Shown here: positions 1-21,100 of the stretch, piece after piece | How the letters are laid out: the number at the start of each line of letters is the position of its first letter | How positions within the stretch are numbered: position 1 is the stretch's first letter | NCBI RefSeq assembly: GCF_031877795.1 | Contig: NC_133940.1 | Span: forward strand, 11,099,985-11,163,984 | Direction of reading: 5' to 3' | DNA length: 64,000 bases | Source of the DNA: Strix aluco | Lineage: Eukaryota > Chordata > Aves > Strigiformes > Strigidae | The notes under the pieces: generated by a model | Databases searched by the model: none | The model's input: only the letters and a program-made list of their open reading frames with translations | Told to the model about the DNA's origin: nothing | Program-made: the position numbers and the translations under genes

Positions 1-7012
<7,012 letters not shown>

Positions 7013-8677
7013 TACCAGAGCAGCAAATAAATCAGTGGTGAAGTCATTTTCTAAGTGGAAGAGGAAGTTTTTCAATACAAAATTGTGGTAGATACAGTGA
7101 AATTCTGAACAGATTTTTCTCTAAGGAGAATGACATGCTTTCAAGATCAAGTGCATTGAAGGGGCAGTTTTGTTTGCCTGAAAAAAAAGAAATGTAAAGG
7201 ACAAGTAAACAATTTGAGGATAAGCTACACTTTTTGTTCGGGGAAAAAAAAATCAATATTTTATTTATGTGCTATCAGTTTATTTCTGGATCATAAGAAG
7301 TATTCCCTCTGAGTTTTAATCTAACAGTCTGAGAGGTGTTTGGTACAGATTTGAGCCCCTCTCTATACATTTGCTGGCTATACTAAATAATCATGAGCTC
7401 TGCTGGATTGCTGTTTACATCCATGAACTGAAATAATAGATGGATTGGTTTTCTTACAGTGATAGAACCAGAAGTGTCAGTATTTTAAATTAAATGCAAA
7501 CTTCAGCAACAGAAGGTTTGTGTTAATTAATCATGGAAAAAAATACATAAAACAGAATTTTAACAGCTTTTTAATCTAAAACACACTTTTATTCCAAAAG
7601 CTTCATGTTAGCCTTCTCAGAAAGGTCCATAAACTATGAACTACCAGAAAGTAACAGGTCTCAGTCATGCTTGCCCATTACCAACCCTGAAAGTTTGCTT
7701 GTCCTTTAAGAAAAATGTAATGTTGTGAAATTCCTTCCAGTAGTGCCACTGTATTTTGTCTCCAAATAAAAGAAGCTTATTGTAGTATGTTTGCAGAAAA
7801 ATTCTAAACAAAAATTATACAGCTTATTAGAGTGTGGGAATAGGGATCTAAATTTTAAATAAAATTATATATATATATAAATTGGTGCTGATTTTATAAT
7901 TGCGCAGTTTGTTTAGTTTTTTCTTACTTTTAAATTCCAACTTAAAATTATGAGGTTTCAGAAATATATTGAAAGTTTAACAATGTTTAAAAATAGAAGA
8001 GCATGAGAATTCATGCTTTAAAAATGATTTTTAAATTTGTATTTTATATTGTTTTATCTATCTGTCTTTGCAAGCAGTCTTCAGGTTAAAGATACTTCTA
8101 ACAGGTTACAGTACATTTCCTCTGTATGTAAATTAGATTGGATAATAGAAATTCATAAACAACCCATAATATTCTTTGAAAGCTAAGCTTTAAACTTCAT
8201 TTTGTGTCCATTCACAAATAAATTAAATTTGGTCTAAAACAGAAAGTGGTTCTATGCCATTTTGACATCAACTCATTTTGCAAGGCTTAGGCAGCTAGAC
8301 ATCATTTTAAAGGAAATATTAACTTATATTACATATGTATATTTTTTGTCAGTTGTCTCTCAGTTCTTGAGGTATATTATTTTAATCATTCCATGCCTTA
8401 ATATGCTTGCAATACAAGAATCTCCCCAAATGGGTGAATACAAAAAGGCTTCCTGTTTTTAGACTCAGAAATTAAACATTCGGCTGTGGTAGCCAAAAAC
8501 CATAGATTATCTAAAGGATCATGATAAAATATAATTATTTTACTAAGTCATGGGGTAACAACAAACTCAAAACTAGATCTGCCTAACTAATTTTACATAA
8601 ATAAATACTCTCATGTCTAAAAGTACTGCCTATATTGTTTTTCACACCACTGCATTTAATAGAACTGCTGAGAGGAC

Positions 8678-8685
8678 TGTATATA
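8678..8685 (+). promoter_or_regulatory. Pumilio response element in the STAG2 3' UTR
   Basis: TGTATATA matches the PUM1/2 recognition motif TGTANATA exactly. The function is inferred from the motif alone, and such 8-mers occur by chance in AT-rich UTRs. Confidence 0.35.
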
Positions 8686-9094
8686 TGATTTTAAACTTAA
8701 GTTGATTTTTCTTACTCTTGAAGGAGTGTTTCTTTGTGAAAGCAGTTCTTACAGCTTTGTTTTCAACCAGCTAAAAATGTTTTATATATTTACCTTAACC
8801 TGTTGTCCTCCACATTCTATTGTCCTAATTGTACTGTTTTCTGATTTGTATTTATGTCTTGAGACAGTAACTTTTTGAATAAAAATAAACCTACAGTATG
8901 TTGTATGTTTGATCTTTTTAAATCGGGGTTAGGGGAGGACAGTGAAGAAAGGGGATGAGTAATGCAAATGTTATGTTTATAGAAAACAAAATCTTTTTCC
9001 ATGTCTTTTAAGTGTTTGTCTCAGAGTTGGGATAATGTATGAAAAACTGCACTGTTTTATATTTGTAATAAATTGTACAAGTTTTTAAAATGTG

Positions 9095-9100
9095 AATAAA
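9095..9100 (+). terminator. STAG2: Probable distal poly(A) signal of STAG2
   Basis: A canonical AATAAA sits 28 bases after another AATAAA at 9067-9072. Open, T-rich intergenic sequence follows. The choice of this signal as the main one is inferred from position. Confidence 0.6.
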
Positions 9101-9466
9101 GCACTAATTGGGTAATAATTTAAAGTAGAAAAGTTAATGCAATCATGATTGTTTTAAATATGCTTTAATTTGAGATAAACTTGTTAAAAGAATTAGTGTA
9201 AATACAGAGTGAGCTTTTCAAGACGTTAGTACCTGCAAATAAAATTTTTAAAATTTGTATAGAACTTTTACATGCCAAGAAATCAATGGTTAATTATTTT
9301 TGTGTTACGTTTTTAAAAGGTGTATCAATAGTCTTTCTGTTGGTTTCTTTTTCCTATTAACTTTTATCTGACATTATTCAGAACGCTTTTGATTCAGACA
9401 TTGGAGATATTGTTTATAGTCCAATTGAAATACCACTAAAAGTGTATGCCACTTTCCATTTCTTAC

Positions 9467-9488
9467 GTTTATCATACATGTGATAAAC
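9467..9488. repeat. Perfect inverted repeat, 8-bp arms
   Basis: GTTTATCA and TGATAAAC flank the 6-base spacer TACATG. TTATC/GATAA are also GATA-factor sites, so this reads as two divergent GATA motifs. It lies about 370 bp past the inferred STAG2 poly(A) site. Confidence 0.8.
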
Positions 9489-12400
9489 ATTCTAAGCTTA
9501 ATTGGCAAGACAGCAAGGAAATGAGGGGAAAATCCCTAAACATCTCTTCCCCTCCCCCTCCCCTCTCCTCAACTACTGAGCAGCTCTGGCTGTGTTGAAA
9601 ACTCCTTTCAGTTATAAGGTTTTTTTAAAGGAGTAATTTTAAAGTTTTAGATATTATACTTCTAATTCTTGCTAATGTAACTTTGGATGTGTTTTTTTAA
9701 TTATTATTACAAATGTTCATTCCTGTCTCCAAATCCTGCTGTAAGCTCAATAGTATCTTGTGGAAAATGGTTTTAGTAGGTTCTAAGTTTATAACACAAG
9801 ACAAATGCCTTCACTATACAATGTAAAGTCTGTTCTAGTTATACCATTTTGGTACAGAAGCCTGTAAATGATCGAAACTTGGGTTTTGAAGAGATATGTG
9901 ATAAAAATGTAGAAAACAGCAAACAATTCTGAGAAAGTAAAGCCTGTCCTCTAGTTTACCAAAGAGGCCACAGAGAAGATACTGACACAGAATGAAATTC
10001 AAAGGAATAGTCTTCACATATTCTGTAAAAAGTATTTCTTGATATTAAACAACCAAAGATAATATGTAAGAAGTTAGTGATTGCTGTTGTTTGTTTTTTC
10101 CTTTGGACGGTGTGGTGCTGATTCCTGTAGCTTGTTAGAGCCAGTAAATCCCCACCTTCTCTAATCTCAGTATAATTAAATAGTTGCCTCATTAAAATTT
10201 ACTCCTCTCTGTTTTCCTCACAGTTTACATATACACTTGTCCTAGTATGAGATTTCAGGATACCAGTACTATTAACTTTAACTTTCTACCCATAAAAAGT
10301 CTACTGAGTTTTTTGAGGTGCTTTGATTCACAATAGTGTTGCTGCTTTTCAACCTATAGCTACCGTTTTGGGGTTTTTTTAATAGCCTGATGAATGTCAT
10401 GGGCTTGTTCATCCTTTGAAGCATTTGTCACAATTGTCAATTTGTGCTTCAGGATTCTTCTGATAAAACACAGATTTGTTCTTTAAAAATTACTTAACTG
10501 CTTTAATTTAATTTTAATCAATTTATGATACTGAGATGCAGCTTATGCCATTCTCTAATTTTTCATAATTCTAAGAAATCTCTAGTACTGAGATTGTTTA
10601 ATTTCTGATATTTATTGGCATCCAAAAGGGATCATATCTTTGGAGGTAGGTGATGACATGTACTTGGAAAACAAGGTATGTAGGACAATGCTAATCTATA
10701 ATAATAACTCTATTAAAAAAGTAACAATTCAGTGTCAATTGTGCCTGTCATTTTCCTCAGCTTTCTCTCCTGTATCCCTTCTTCATGGTGCTGAGCTTTC
10801 TTGAGTGTATTTCTTTGATTAAATCTTAATTTTCATGTTTTTAAAAAGTTTTTAACAGCTAGGCTTTGAGTTACTACAGACTTTGTAAATGTGTGCCTTC
10901 CAACTAGAGATTCAGTTGCTTTTTTTGTTTAATTTTTTTGTAGCTACTGCCAGATTTTAGAGATGTAAATCATAATGGCAGTACAGTGGTAAGAAACTGT
11001 AACCATGCCCAGAAAAATGCTCCAAAGCATGTTAAAGTGATTGGATGGATGGCTGACAGAACCCCGCGTGAAAACTGCCCTGTTCTTCTGGAGAGTATGT
11101 ACAGTTCTTTGTAATGTAATCACGCTTCCCAAAACTGATTGTGCAGTTTCTGCTGAGCATTTTTTTGATTGGAAAAGAAGAGGAAAGGCCATCATATTTT
11201 GCCTGTATTAACTATTTTTGTCAAAGAAAAAGCTGTAGTTACCATTTTTAAAACTGAAATTTGTGTTCAGCTGATAACAGCTTGAATTCTTTACTTTTAG
11301 AAAAGCTATTTAAAAAAGCCAGTAAACTATAAATCAAAATGATAAAACCTCTAGGGGTCCTAGAACATCTCAAATTAGGGGATGTGAAGTTGGTAGCTAC
11401 TTTATGAAAGCATACAAGTAATACAACACAACTTTGGAGAAATTGATTAATTAGTTTGATGAAGACAGTTTCCTATGTGTTGGGGTGGGTAATGACAGGT
11501 CAGATCAATGTGAACAGCAGCAGTTTGTTTCAGATTTGGTAGCCTGGGGACATACCTGGAATGCTCTCTTGAATAAGTGACCAATGTCCTGTTTATTCTT
11601 TAAGAGTGCCTTTGAGAGAGGTGTGGTTTTTTTTCTGGATACTAATACTGTGTGATTTATTTGTCAGAATTCTAGCAGGGATGGTGTCCTTGTGCTTACT
11701 TAGTCCTTCTCTAGACTGCTTATTCAATACGTTTGATCTTACCTTAAACTTTCTTCCACGTACCTTTCTCTCGGAATTGCCTGTAACATCTGTCAACAGG
11801 CATTGTAAGACAGCGCTTCCTTGGGAGCTGATACAACCTGTGCTATGGCACATGCAGTTCCGAGTTGGTTTGGGTTGGCTCAGAGCTGTGGTACACGTCA
11901 CAGGGCTTCATCTCAGCCTTCTGATCTTGCGCTGCTCAGCCTGAGTAGTTACCTGGTAGAGGGCTTCAGCCTTTGAGTACTACGTTGGCAGGTCCACGTG
12001 AAACCTCTTACTCTACCACGCCATACGGCCATTCCAGGAAGCTACACAATTTGCTGTTGCTTTTTTAATAGCAGTTAAACCACAGTTTAACTCACTTTAA
12101 TACACTCTTTTCACAGGTTTATATTCTGTTTTCTTCTTTTTAGACCGTTGAACTCCACCAAAAGCAAAAAGCAAACCACATCCACTTGTTTTTCGTATCA
12201 TGCACAAAAGCACTTAAAAGATGTGGCATATCTTATATTTAGCCTGCTTTTTGTATTTTTCATCTTAAAATACCAAGCTATCTTTTACACAACTGTTCTT
12301 GCGTATCAACTGACAAAACTTGTCTTCTCATTATTCCTGTTGCTGGCTTTTATAATCTTTTGAATCTTGAAAAGCGGATTTTTGGGGCCTTTTTTTTTTT

Positions 12401-14746
12401 TTTAAAACCAAAGTCTTCCATTACAGCCGTGCTCTATGAAACTTAGTGTGGATTAGGGAAGTGGCTTTGTCAGTGAAAACACTATCTTGTCATTTTCATC
12501 CTGTTTGAGGTACTCATGGTGTTATGGTTTAAGGGCATACTGTGTAAATGCTTGTAACTGGAGAAACCTACACATTTGGACTATCAGTAGGTTTCCTTGT
12601 TCAGGAACTATTTTTTTTTTTTTCTTGCTCATATCTGTAGCTTGTACTTGGTGAAAGCAGCTTGGTTGAAGTGCCATGAAGCTAAAAGGAACAGATGTTC
12701 TATTTAAAGTTGCTTTCGTTACAAATTTTTTCTTTTTCCTTTTTTTTTTTTTTTTAAACCTTGCAACACTTCATCTTCCGCTTCAGAATGAATTTTAACT
12801 CGCATAGCTCTCTACTTCACCTGGGTTGGATCTGTAGATCTGATAGAAAGAAGTGGTGCCCTGCAGAACAGAAAGACTCCCGAGGACGTGATTTCAGCTG
12901 TTTGCATTATCTTCCTTTTGCTGGGATTTGTGCTGAGTTTAACCAAAGAGAATGGGTTGTTTGTTGTGGCATGGTACTGATTTGTCACAGATTTTGACAG
13001 GTCCACAGGTTTTGTGGATTTAGACGTTTTAGAAGCATTGTCTCTTCACATCCAGTTCCTTTAGTTACCAGTATTAGATTTAGGTCACCTGATCCATTAT
13101 TAAAGTTCAAAAGACATGTCTTTTAGACTTTCTTAAATCCCTACCCTCAAGGAAAGTCAGTTTTTTCTTTTTTTTTTTCTTTTATTTTAAATTTTGATTT
13201 GCTGTTCATCTCTTACTCATTTACCAGAAATGAATGGTGTGTGGAGTCATCCATAGAACGAGACCACTCAGTGATGTATAATCAAAGACGTGGTAACTTG
13301 GCAGGACAGATCTTGTGGGTGGATAGCGACTCCTGTTCTACAGAACACAAACACATGAGCACACAAATCACAGCACCAGATCTAGTTTACACCAGAAGAA
13401 CAAGAGAACAACATCTGGAGAACAAGATACTCTTGACGGGTCAGCATGTTGGGCCCTGGCTGACGGCCACAGTGTGGTTCCTCCTCGGGCTCTGCCTTCT
13501 CCATGGTGTCAGACGTGTGTGGTGCCCGTTTCCTCTCCAAAGGAGTAATTAATTATTAGTCACAAAGCTGCCAGTTGGCCTTGCCAGTCCTGTAACCCTG
13601 GGTCAGCCACCTTCTGACTCCACCCAAAAGAATACCAAAAAAGTTTTGCTGTCCAGTTCATTCTAAATTGATTAGCGTGGTCAGCTTGAGCTGGGCACAT
13701 GCAGTCATGTCTCACCTGCCTAGGGAGTGAGAGAATTCATTTTTTATCAGAAAAATGTTAGAGCAATAAACCAGCTTGGTTTTCGGCCAAGGCTTTCAGA
13801 CCACTGTATTCTAGGAATAAAACTATTTTCTGCATCACATCATAAAGTACACTTCTTACCTGTTTAGGACTTGCTGGGGGAGAGGACTGGGGATGTTTAT
13901 ACTACTAACATTTTACCCAAAAAGCTCAGATCAGACTCAGTCCTACTTATTTCAGGAGGACTTCTTCAAAAACTGAGAACTGAAAATGTCACTGCTTGCT
14001 TTCTGCACTCTTGGCCTGAATTTAGAAGGCCCCTCTTACTCTACTCTGTATGTAACTGGTCAGGAGAGCAATACGAGTCCATTACTGTCTCCATCCTCAG
14101 GTGCTGCTGTAGGCAAAAGTGTGTGTCTAGGGGTGCTGAAATGGCAAGCAGATACCAAGAGATACCCTCTCTCATCTGCATATGTTGAACACTATGACGA
14201 TTTCCTGAATTTAAGAACAGTGATTCTTTCTTGTAATGATAGACTTTTTCTATACAATTTTAAGGTACAAAGGAGTGTACGTGTTACTGGAATTTGGATT
14301 GAATGATTTGGGGAACTGAGCCTTGTCTTTCAAAGCAGATATGTTCGTGGTACAGCTGATTACAAAGAATTCTGCTTTCCGAGGATGATGCTAGCAATTA
14401 TGCAAAGTAAAGCTCAGGTTAGTAATACCATGCAGCTCAAATCAACATGGTATTTTCGAAGTGATGCCTTGTAGCTTTTGCAAGAGTCAAGGTATTAATT
14501 CTGTTTTCATTCTAGTACCATAGCATTTAGGGGTGAGATTTCCCTGTCTTTGTATGAGAATCAGATCTGGATAGAAAATTTGTGGTAACTTATTCATTGA
14601 ATTTGGCCTCTTTGATTTGTTCAAACATTGGGTGGTTTTTTTCAGTTACTTCTATTTCTGGTGCTACTATCCCTGGCTGAGATTCAGGTATTTTATTCTG
14701 CCACCCTTCCAAAACACTGGGAGCTTTTCTAGTTATCTTTGATACC

Positions 14747-14766
14747 TTTTTTTTTTTTTTTTTTTT
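14747..14766. repeat. T20 homopolymer
   Basis: An uninterrupted run of 20 T. It could be the poly(A) tail of an old minus-strand retro-insertion, but no recognisable retrocopy lies next to it. Confidence 0.85.
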
Positions 14767-15002
14767 AAATCCTGTTTGGAGAACCAAGGCTTTTTAACGC
14801 TCCTTCAGTATAGCTTAACACCTAGCACATTACTGAGTGAAGATAACCATAGTATTGAGAACTTGAGACTTTTAAGACAGCCCCTAGACTCCAACCACAT
14901 TGAGGAAAAGTTGCAAGTATTTGTTGATGACATCCAAAATACTGTTAGAGCAACAAAATGTTTGTTACAACATCCAGCTGGGCTATAATTTTTAATAAGA
15001 TT

Positions 15003-15170
15003 GTAGAATCATAGAAATATTGTTTGGAAAGGATCTGTAGAGATCATCTAGTCCAGCATCCCTCTGAAAGTTTAAGTCAGCCAGTTGAAGTCAGCCTAAA
15101 CAGAACAATTTTTTCATAGCTGAGCCTTAAACACTGTGAGGGATGGCAGTAACCTGTGCACTGCCTTCCT
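15003..15170 (-). mobile_element. CR1 LINE 3'-end remnant (minus strand)
   Basis: The sequence begins AGAATCATAG and continues GGAAAGGATCTGTAGAGATC, ATCTAGTCCAGCATCC. This is the reverse complement of the typical avian CR1 3' end, with its terminal TCTATGATT-like unit at the left edge. Similarity fades past the GAGCCTTAAACACTGTGAGG part. The element is 5'-truncated and diverged, and has no coding capacity. Confidence 0.75.
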
Positions 15171-18100
15171 GGCTCTGAAGTTCTGTGTATGTCCCAGCAG
15201 AGCGCCCTGAGCTGCAGCTCTTTGCCCACCTCTATTGCTTGCCCCAGCCAGGAGGAGCCTGGCCCCCACTGTTGGGACCTGAGCTGCCAGGGGGCTGCCC
15301 CCGCTTGCCAGCCCACCTTGCCCTCTGCAAGTAGGTCATGTGCCCTTTGCCGTGATCCTTCTGTAGCCTCTGCTGGGCTTCCCCAGTTCCTCACACTTCT
15401 CTTGAACTGGGGGCCCAGCAGTTGACGTGCAACTCCAGGCATGGCAGGAGCAGAGGACCGTGCCATCTCCATCTGCTGGCCAGGCAGGCTGCTGTGAAGA
15501 AATGGAATCATCTTTAATCTACTTAAGCCAGGATCAAGCAGTTTTCATATTCAACTGACTCTCAGCAGGCATTTCCAGAATTATGAGGCAAATATATTTT
15601 ACTGTACACCATATTAATATATCACTACGTGAGGGAGTATTTAATATCTTATGTATGCCTGTTTGGTCACCTGATCTGCATGAGCAGGTATTTACTCTAC
15701 TGGAATGAGAGGCACTGGTCTGGCGAGGTGCGGTCGGTGCCTCCCCGGCCCTGCAGGCAGCCCACTTTCCATCATGCTAATGAGCACAGGAAGACTTAAA
15801 TATATTAAAATGATCTTTTTTCTTTCAAATATTTCCAGTTAACTCTATACTTGTGTGTAAACTCCAAGTATCACACCTTACAATAGCAGAGTGTAAAAGG
15901 TGTGGTGGGGCATGTCCCCTTCTGCAGGGCTCATCCATCTGCACGTACACAGCCTGGATGTTTCTTGAGGCTAGAATTGATCCTATCCCCTTGACGTCAG
16001 TGTCGCTGCCATGCCTGGTCACAGCTGTCTGCAGCCTGGAATAAGGTCTATGGTTTTTTGGTTTTGTGGTTTGGTTTTTTTTTTCCCTTTCTCTGTTTTT
16101 TTCCTCCTATCGCTTTGTAGCTACAGCTCTTCACAAACTGTAAATCTCTACAAGAACATACAAATAAGCAGAGCTGTTCTTGTTGCTTTATGGTAACAAA
16201 AAAAATCCTTTTTTCCGAGGAAAGAAGGTCATGATAAGCCATTTCAGGGTGAAGATAAAATTGGTTAAAAAGACTCTTCATAGAGAAGAAGAATAGCGAT
16301 GAAGAAAATAACCTTCTTAAAGGATACTTCAGGGTTTGTATTGTGAGAGCAGCGCTCGGGCTTCCCCACCATGTTTTACCGAGCATGTCTGTGGACTTAT
16401 CTTTCCCCCGTGTCACTTGAGCGGTGGGAGCTGTCGGAGGGGACTGTGCAGGGTGCGTGTGGAGGGCTCTGACCGATCCCAGGAGCACTGTTTTCAGTAC
16501 CAAGTGCTTAAAGCTCCTCTCTCCCAAGAACAGCTCTGCAGCGTGCTCCAGCAGCCTTCGCCTCTGCAGAGGCTTTCACCTTTCAGCAGATGGAGGATTA
16601 CCTCTGTGTTAATGAACAAAATGGCAAGTACCTCTGGAGCTAAAAGGAATTAATTGCTAGATGAAAATGGGCCGAGTTCTCTGTCTTAGGAAAATATTAA
16701 TATGTAAGAAAGTATTAAATTGCAGGAGCCTCTAATAGAAATAAAGGAGCCGGCAGAGTAGAAAGGTGAAACAGGAGATGTTTACATGGTTTTAGTGGCT
16801 GAGAAATTTGAGAACAGACTGTACTTTTCAATACCATCAGGATGTGATTTACAGATGTTCTGGTTTAGATGTGTAATGGAAAATATGTTTTAAGTGCTGG
16901 AGCATCACTGTGGTGAAGATTGCTGTACTTACCACTAGAGAAAAGGTCAGGTAAGTGATGTTCAGCTCGTGGGGAGAGGACTTCATTATTCTTTCGTTTG
17001 GCCAGAAATTTGGGGAAGAGACTACTTTTTGTTCAGGCTTAAGTGCAGCATAAATGTAGCTAAATTTATTCTAGGACACAGAATAACCCAGAAGTGTAAG
17101 TCATGGTGCATTATGCTGTGCAGATACTCTTTATCTCCATTTATAGATCCTCCAGTAGCCCGATAGACGCCTGTGCTTCCACAGCATAAAGTTACTTGCT
17201 CCAGTAGTGTGGTCATCTTGCTGGTTTTCAAGAGATGTTGGCCAGCAGAAGGGCTCCCTTAAGAGACTCAAACCACGACATGAATTCCCCACTCTCACCG
17301 TAATGCCTTCTGGGGAGGTATTTGGGCTTGTTTCAGGTTCTTGTAATGCACATTATGGATCAGTGGTGTTTGAATGCTGTCTAAGCTGGTTATTCTATTT
17401 CCATCACAGGGACAACTCTTTCTTCCCCATTTCTCCTGTAGGGCCCTTCTCAAGATAATACTCAGTTAAAACACCATAGTGGAGTGCTCTCTAGTTGGGG
17501 CTTTGGCAAGAGGTTCTTCCCGAATCATTAGGAAGAAAAGGAGGTATGCATCAACCTCTCTTCGACTGTGTTTTCCCTACTAGCATGTCTTACTGTGTCC
17601 TCTCAGTGGCCCTCCAGATAGAGGGGGGGAAAAAAAAAAAACCAAACCAAAAAAATTCAAAGGTCTGAACATGTTCAGCAGGAATCTGGGATGGAAGTTT
17701 CACAGAAGCCAGTCATCCAACTTCCTGTATTTTCTCCAAACTTCCTTTTGTTTTTTTTGTGTGTCTCTTCTGAATGGATTTGTCATGGCTGCAAAGTTTT
17801 TCAGCCTGAAAAATACTGATTTTTTTTTTTCTTTCCCCCTTTTCTGATTGCCTGACTTAGCAGTAGGGCAGACGCCTTGCAGTATGGTGTCATGGGGGAG
17901 CACCCACCCTTGCCGCTAGTACCCATTGTCTTGGCCCCAACTGGCGTCTCAAGCAGCAGGCACTGTGAAGTGGATACCAGTAAAGCATAAAAGCAGTAAC
18001 ATGAAACTACATGGCTACTGCCATATATTAGATGATGACATAAGATATACACATATATCGTTTCATTAATAGCAGTTAACTTAATCAGTTCTTTTCAGCC

Positions 18101-21100
18101 TTGGGTATGAAATTGGCAGCCTATCCAAAGTGCTGTCCTTGACTCTTTCACTGCCTTACTTCAACCTTCTAATATTGTTACAGTTTTTTAACTCATTAGA
18201 CATTTGCACAAGTAACTGTCAAATGTGTTCTTGGTGTAGAGAAAGACAAAAAAGTCCCCACAATTTTTATTTAAAATTTGAATGGTTTTAAACTGGAATT
18301 CATTTGACTTTGCGTGCAGGTCCTGAGCTGGTGTCAGGACCCAGGTATTACCGACTCCTGCACCGATTGGGACTAATTAGTGTCATTTAAAAAGGAGTTT
18401 AGGATCTATCATATGTTGCATGCTTTCCACTAAATAATGAATGTTTTCTGTCTCCATCCTCTCTCAGTGGCAGTTGAAGTCTCCTCGGTGTTGTAGATGT
18501 ATTTGTTTTAAGCCAGGCTAAAATTCTGCAGGGTCTTCCAATCAGCAAGGCATCGTTACAGCGATAAAAAGAAATGTTAGAAGAACTGGGAGCAAACCCC
18601 TCTTTTTTCTTGAGGGATGATTATAAAACCTTGGATGACTCAGTTTTCCTTTGCCTCCATTTTACACTTGATGTAACTGGCTCCGTAAGCCTCGATTTAT
18701 GTTTTACAGGATCTCTTCAGTGCTGCTGTGTGGAGCGTTGCGGCCATGGGAGCTGAGCTGGAGGCTCCGCATCCGTGTGCTCCCCGGGGCCAGCGCTGGG
18801 TTGGGGAGCCGGGGAGGAGGGAGCAGTTTACTGGAGATGGGCTGGGAGTGGCTGGGGAGCCGTGGCAGCATGTGGGTGTCCTCTTCATCAGTGGAGGAAA
18901 GTGGGACCCAGAAGAGCCTCTGCTGTGTCCCAGAGAGGGTGGCTCTGCCGGTGGGTTCTCACTCCAGGGGTGGTCGGAGGGTTTTCAAACTGCTCCTTAC
19001 CGCCCTCCTCAAAAGGATGTGCGAGACAGTGGTAGTGCTCCAGGAAGGGCTTGTGTTGGAAGCTTTCTGTATAGATCAGTTCTCACCACCCCATTACATC
19101 CAATTCAGAGATGGAGAGGCTTCTGCTTACGTTGTTTTAAGAGGTGTCGTGCATTAAGTGGGGCAGTTTCTCACAGCGGGACATTAAAGGTTGTGCAGCA
19201 GAGATGGAGGCCCTGGAGGAAGAGGTGGGGGTTCGAACTTCTGTGAATGGTTTCATGGGCTGTCTTGGTGGGACCACAGGTCTGGTGCTGCCCCATCTTA
19301 CAGCAGGTAGAGCATTCCTGTGTGGGAACTGTGGATGTGAACATCGGAGACTAGCGTGCGGAGAGGGTTGGTTACTTGCTCAGCAGGTGATGTCGGCTGC
19401 TCGGTACGCTCCAAAGCGGAATTTTAGCAAAAACAGGATCCTCTGTCACTGCAACTGCTCGACAGAAGGCAGAGCTGCGGGGACTGCTGAGCAGGTATCT
19501 GACTTACAGACGTCTTCTCCGGTGCCAGAATGGTGTCTAAGCCATTGGATAAATTTGCTGGAATCGTTACAGTATCTTGCAGTATTGGTGAAGTCTGTGC
19601 TTCTCTGCAAGGCTGATGGAAGCCACATGGAGCCTCTCACCTAAATTGTCATTTCCTAATCATCTCTTCCAGTGTATCACAAAAGCCTTCTAAAACTTTT
19701 CAAAGTTTATCTGCAGATTAAAATCATCCTTCCTCTTGAACAAGTGCTGCATGTGTACACCCGAATAATGTGATGTCACACAGTTGAGCAGAACACAGAC
19801 ATTCTAAATTTGGGGGTTATTTCACAACATCCAGGCACATCTGTACAAAAGCAGCATCACGCAATGGTACCGAGTGCCCTCCATGGACAGGTGCAGAGGC
19901 TACAGCCCCCTGCTCGTGCCTCCCCAACTTCTGGGAGCCCACCTAGCCCAGAGGCAGTGATGTGCCACAGCTGCATGACCTCAGAACAGATGGAAAAGAA
20001 ACAGAGGGTGAGAGTAGAGGGGCAGTATCAGATTCACCTCTAATTGGCTTTGTTCATTTAAGAGCCTTTGCACTCTTTTTTTGCTATTTTTCTGCAGCAC
20101 AGTGGAGCTCTGTGTTCATCTTGCATCCATAAATGAAGGTGGGGAGTGCTAGAGGTTGTACAGGGCATCCACCTGAAAAACCAACGTGGTACGAAGTGTG
20201 GCATCATGGGGTGAGCTGTGGGCTGGGCTGTGCAGTTGCAGTGAGCTGGAGTCTCATACTTGCATTTGCGGGGACAGACCTGGAAGTGGAAAAGAGGAGG
20301 GATGGGAACAAAACGAGATACAGGTTAGGGGAAAAAAAACCTACTGTAAGAGGGGGCAAAACAAGGGAAATTTGTTGATACCAGTCAAGCTGGTTATCTG
20401 GCAATTAGGTGGACTTGTACATGTCCCAGGAAAAGTAGCCCTTAAGGAAAACGGACCTGCCAGCAAGTAGAGAGAGAGATGACTGAGGAGGAAACTGCTG
20501 GTGCTGCTCTGTAAAATCTGGGCTTTGAAGGAAACTAGTGTTGGGTGGAAAATCTGAAGTCACTAAAATAGAAGGGAAGAGGAAGTTGCAGAGCTACACA
20601 GAAAGCAAAAAGCTCTGCAGAAACCTGATCATTGATGCTGAGACAGCAGGAGCCCTGCTCAGGTAGGTGATGAAGGCAGGAAAGGCAGCTCCTGCCCACA
20701 CAGGAATGGGCCCCTTTGGCTGGGAAAGCTTTCCCCGGCAGCGGGGCTGTAACGCTTATCGCAGTTGGTCTCTTACAGCTCTTTGAAGCTCTTCCATCAC
20801 AAAATCCCACTTGTATCCGATGAATGAGAGAGGCCCTGTCTCACTGGTTGTAGGTCTTAGTCCAAACCCCAGCAGGCGAGAGAAAAGCTTGTCCGATGAA
20901 TGTGCCAGGCTCTGGCTCTGCTCCAGGCTCACGGCCCCCGAGCCCTGTGCGATGCTGTAGATGAATGCTCAGCCCTTCCCGAGCACGACATGCACTTGCT
21001 GGTGTTGCAGGGACCATGGGCACTGCCCCTCCGGCAAGCGAGTGTGGCTGGTTTGAGCCTCCCGGCGCATGTGGAGCCATTCCTGGGAGGCCCCTGGGTG

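Larger units (their letters stand above)
7013..9118 (+). other. STAG2: STAG2 3' UTR
   Basis: AT-rich untranslated sequence of about 2.1 kb follows the TAA stop. AATAAA signals occur at 7026, 7765, 8878/8884, 9067 and 9095. The 9067-9072 and 9095-9100 pair is placed as expected for the distal cleavage site, so the end near 9118 is inferred. A Pumilio-type element TGTATATA lies at 8678-8685 and ATTTA motifs are scattered. Several signals suggest alternative polyadenylation, but the one 14 bases after the stop is unlikely to be used. Confidence 0.75.
9119..15002. other. AT-rich intergenic region downstream of STAG2
   Basis: No gene is recognised. It holds a perfect inverted repeat (9467-9488), a pyrimidine tract near 9541-9570, many T runs and a T20 tract at 14747-14766. 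Open frames are short, lie on both strands and resemble nothing I know. Confidence 0.7.

Noticed and set aside
18640..18700. CTCAGTTTTCC-like sequence reminiscent of MIR
   Set aside because: Only a very short segment fits and the order of the rest is wrong.
19225..19245. GGTTCGAAC resembling a tRNA T-loop
   Set aside because: The required CC after the B box and the acceptor-stem partner are missing.
18699..19644. Three to four overlapping plus-strand open frames of 86-172 codons
   Set aside because: They overlap in different frames within GC-rich DNA, carry no recognisable domain, and have no splice or codon pattern that singles one out.
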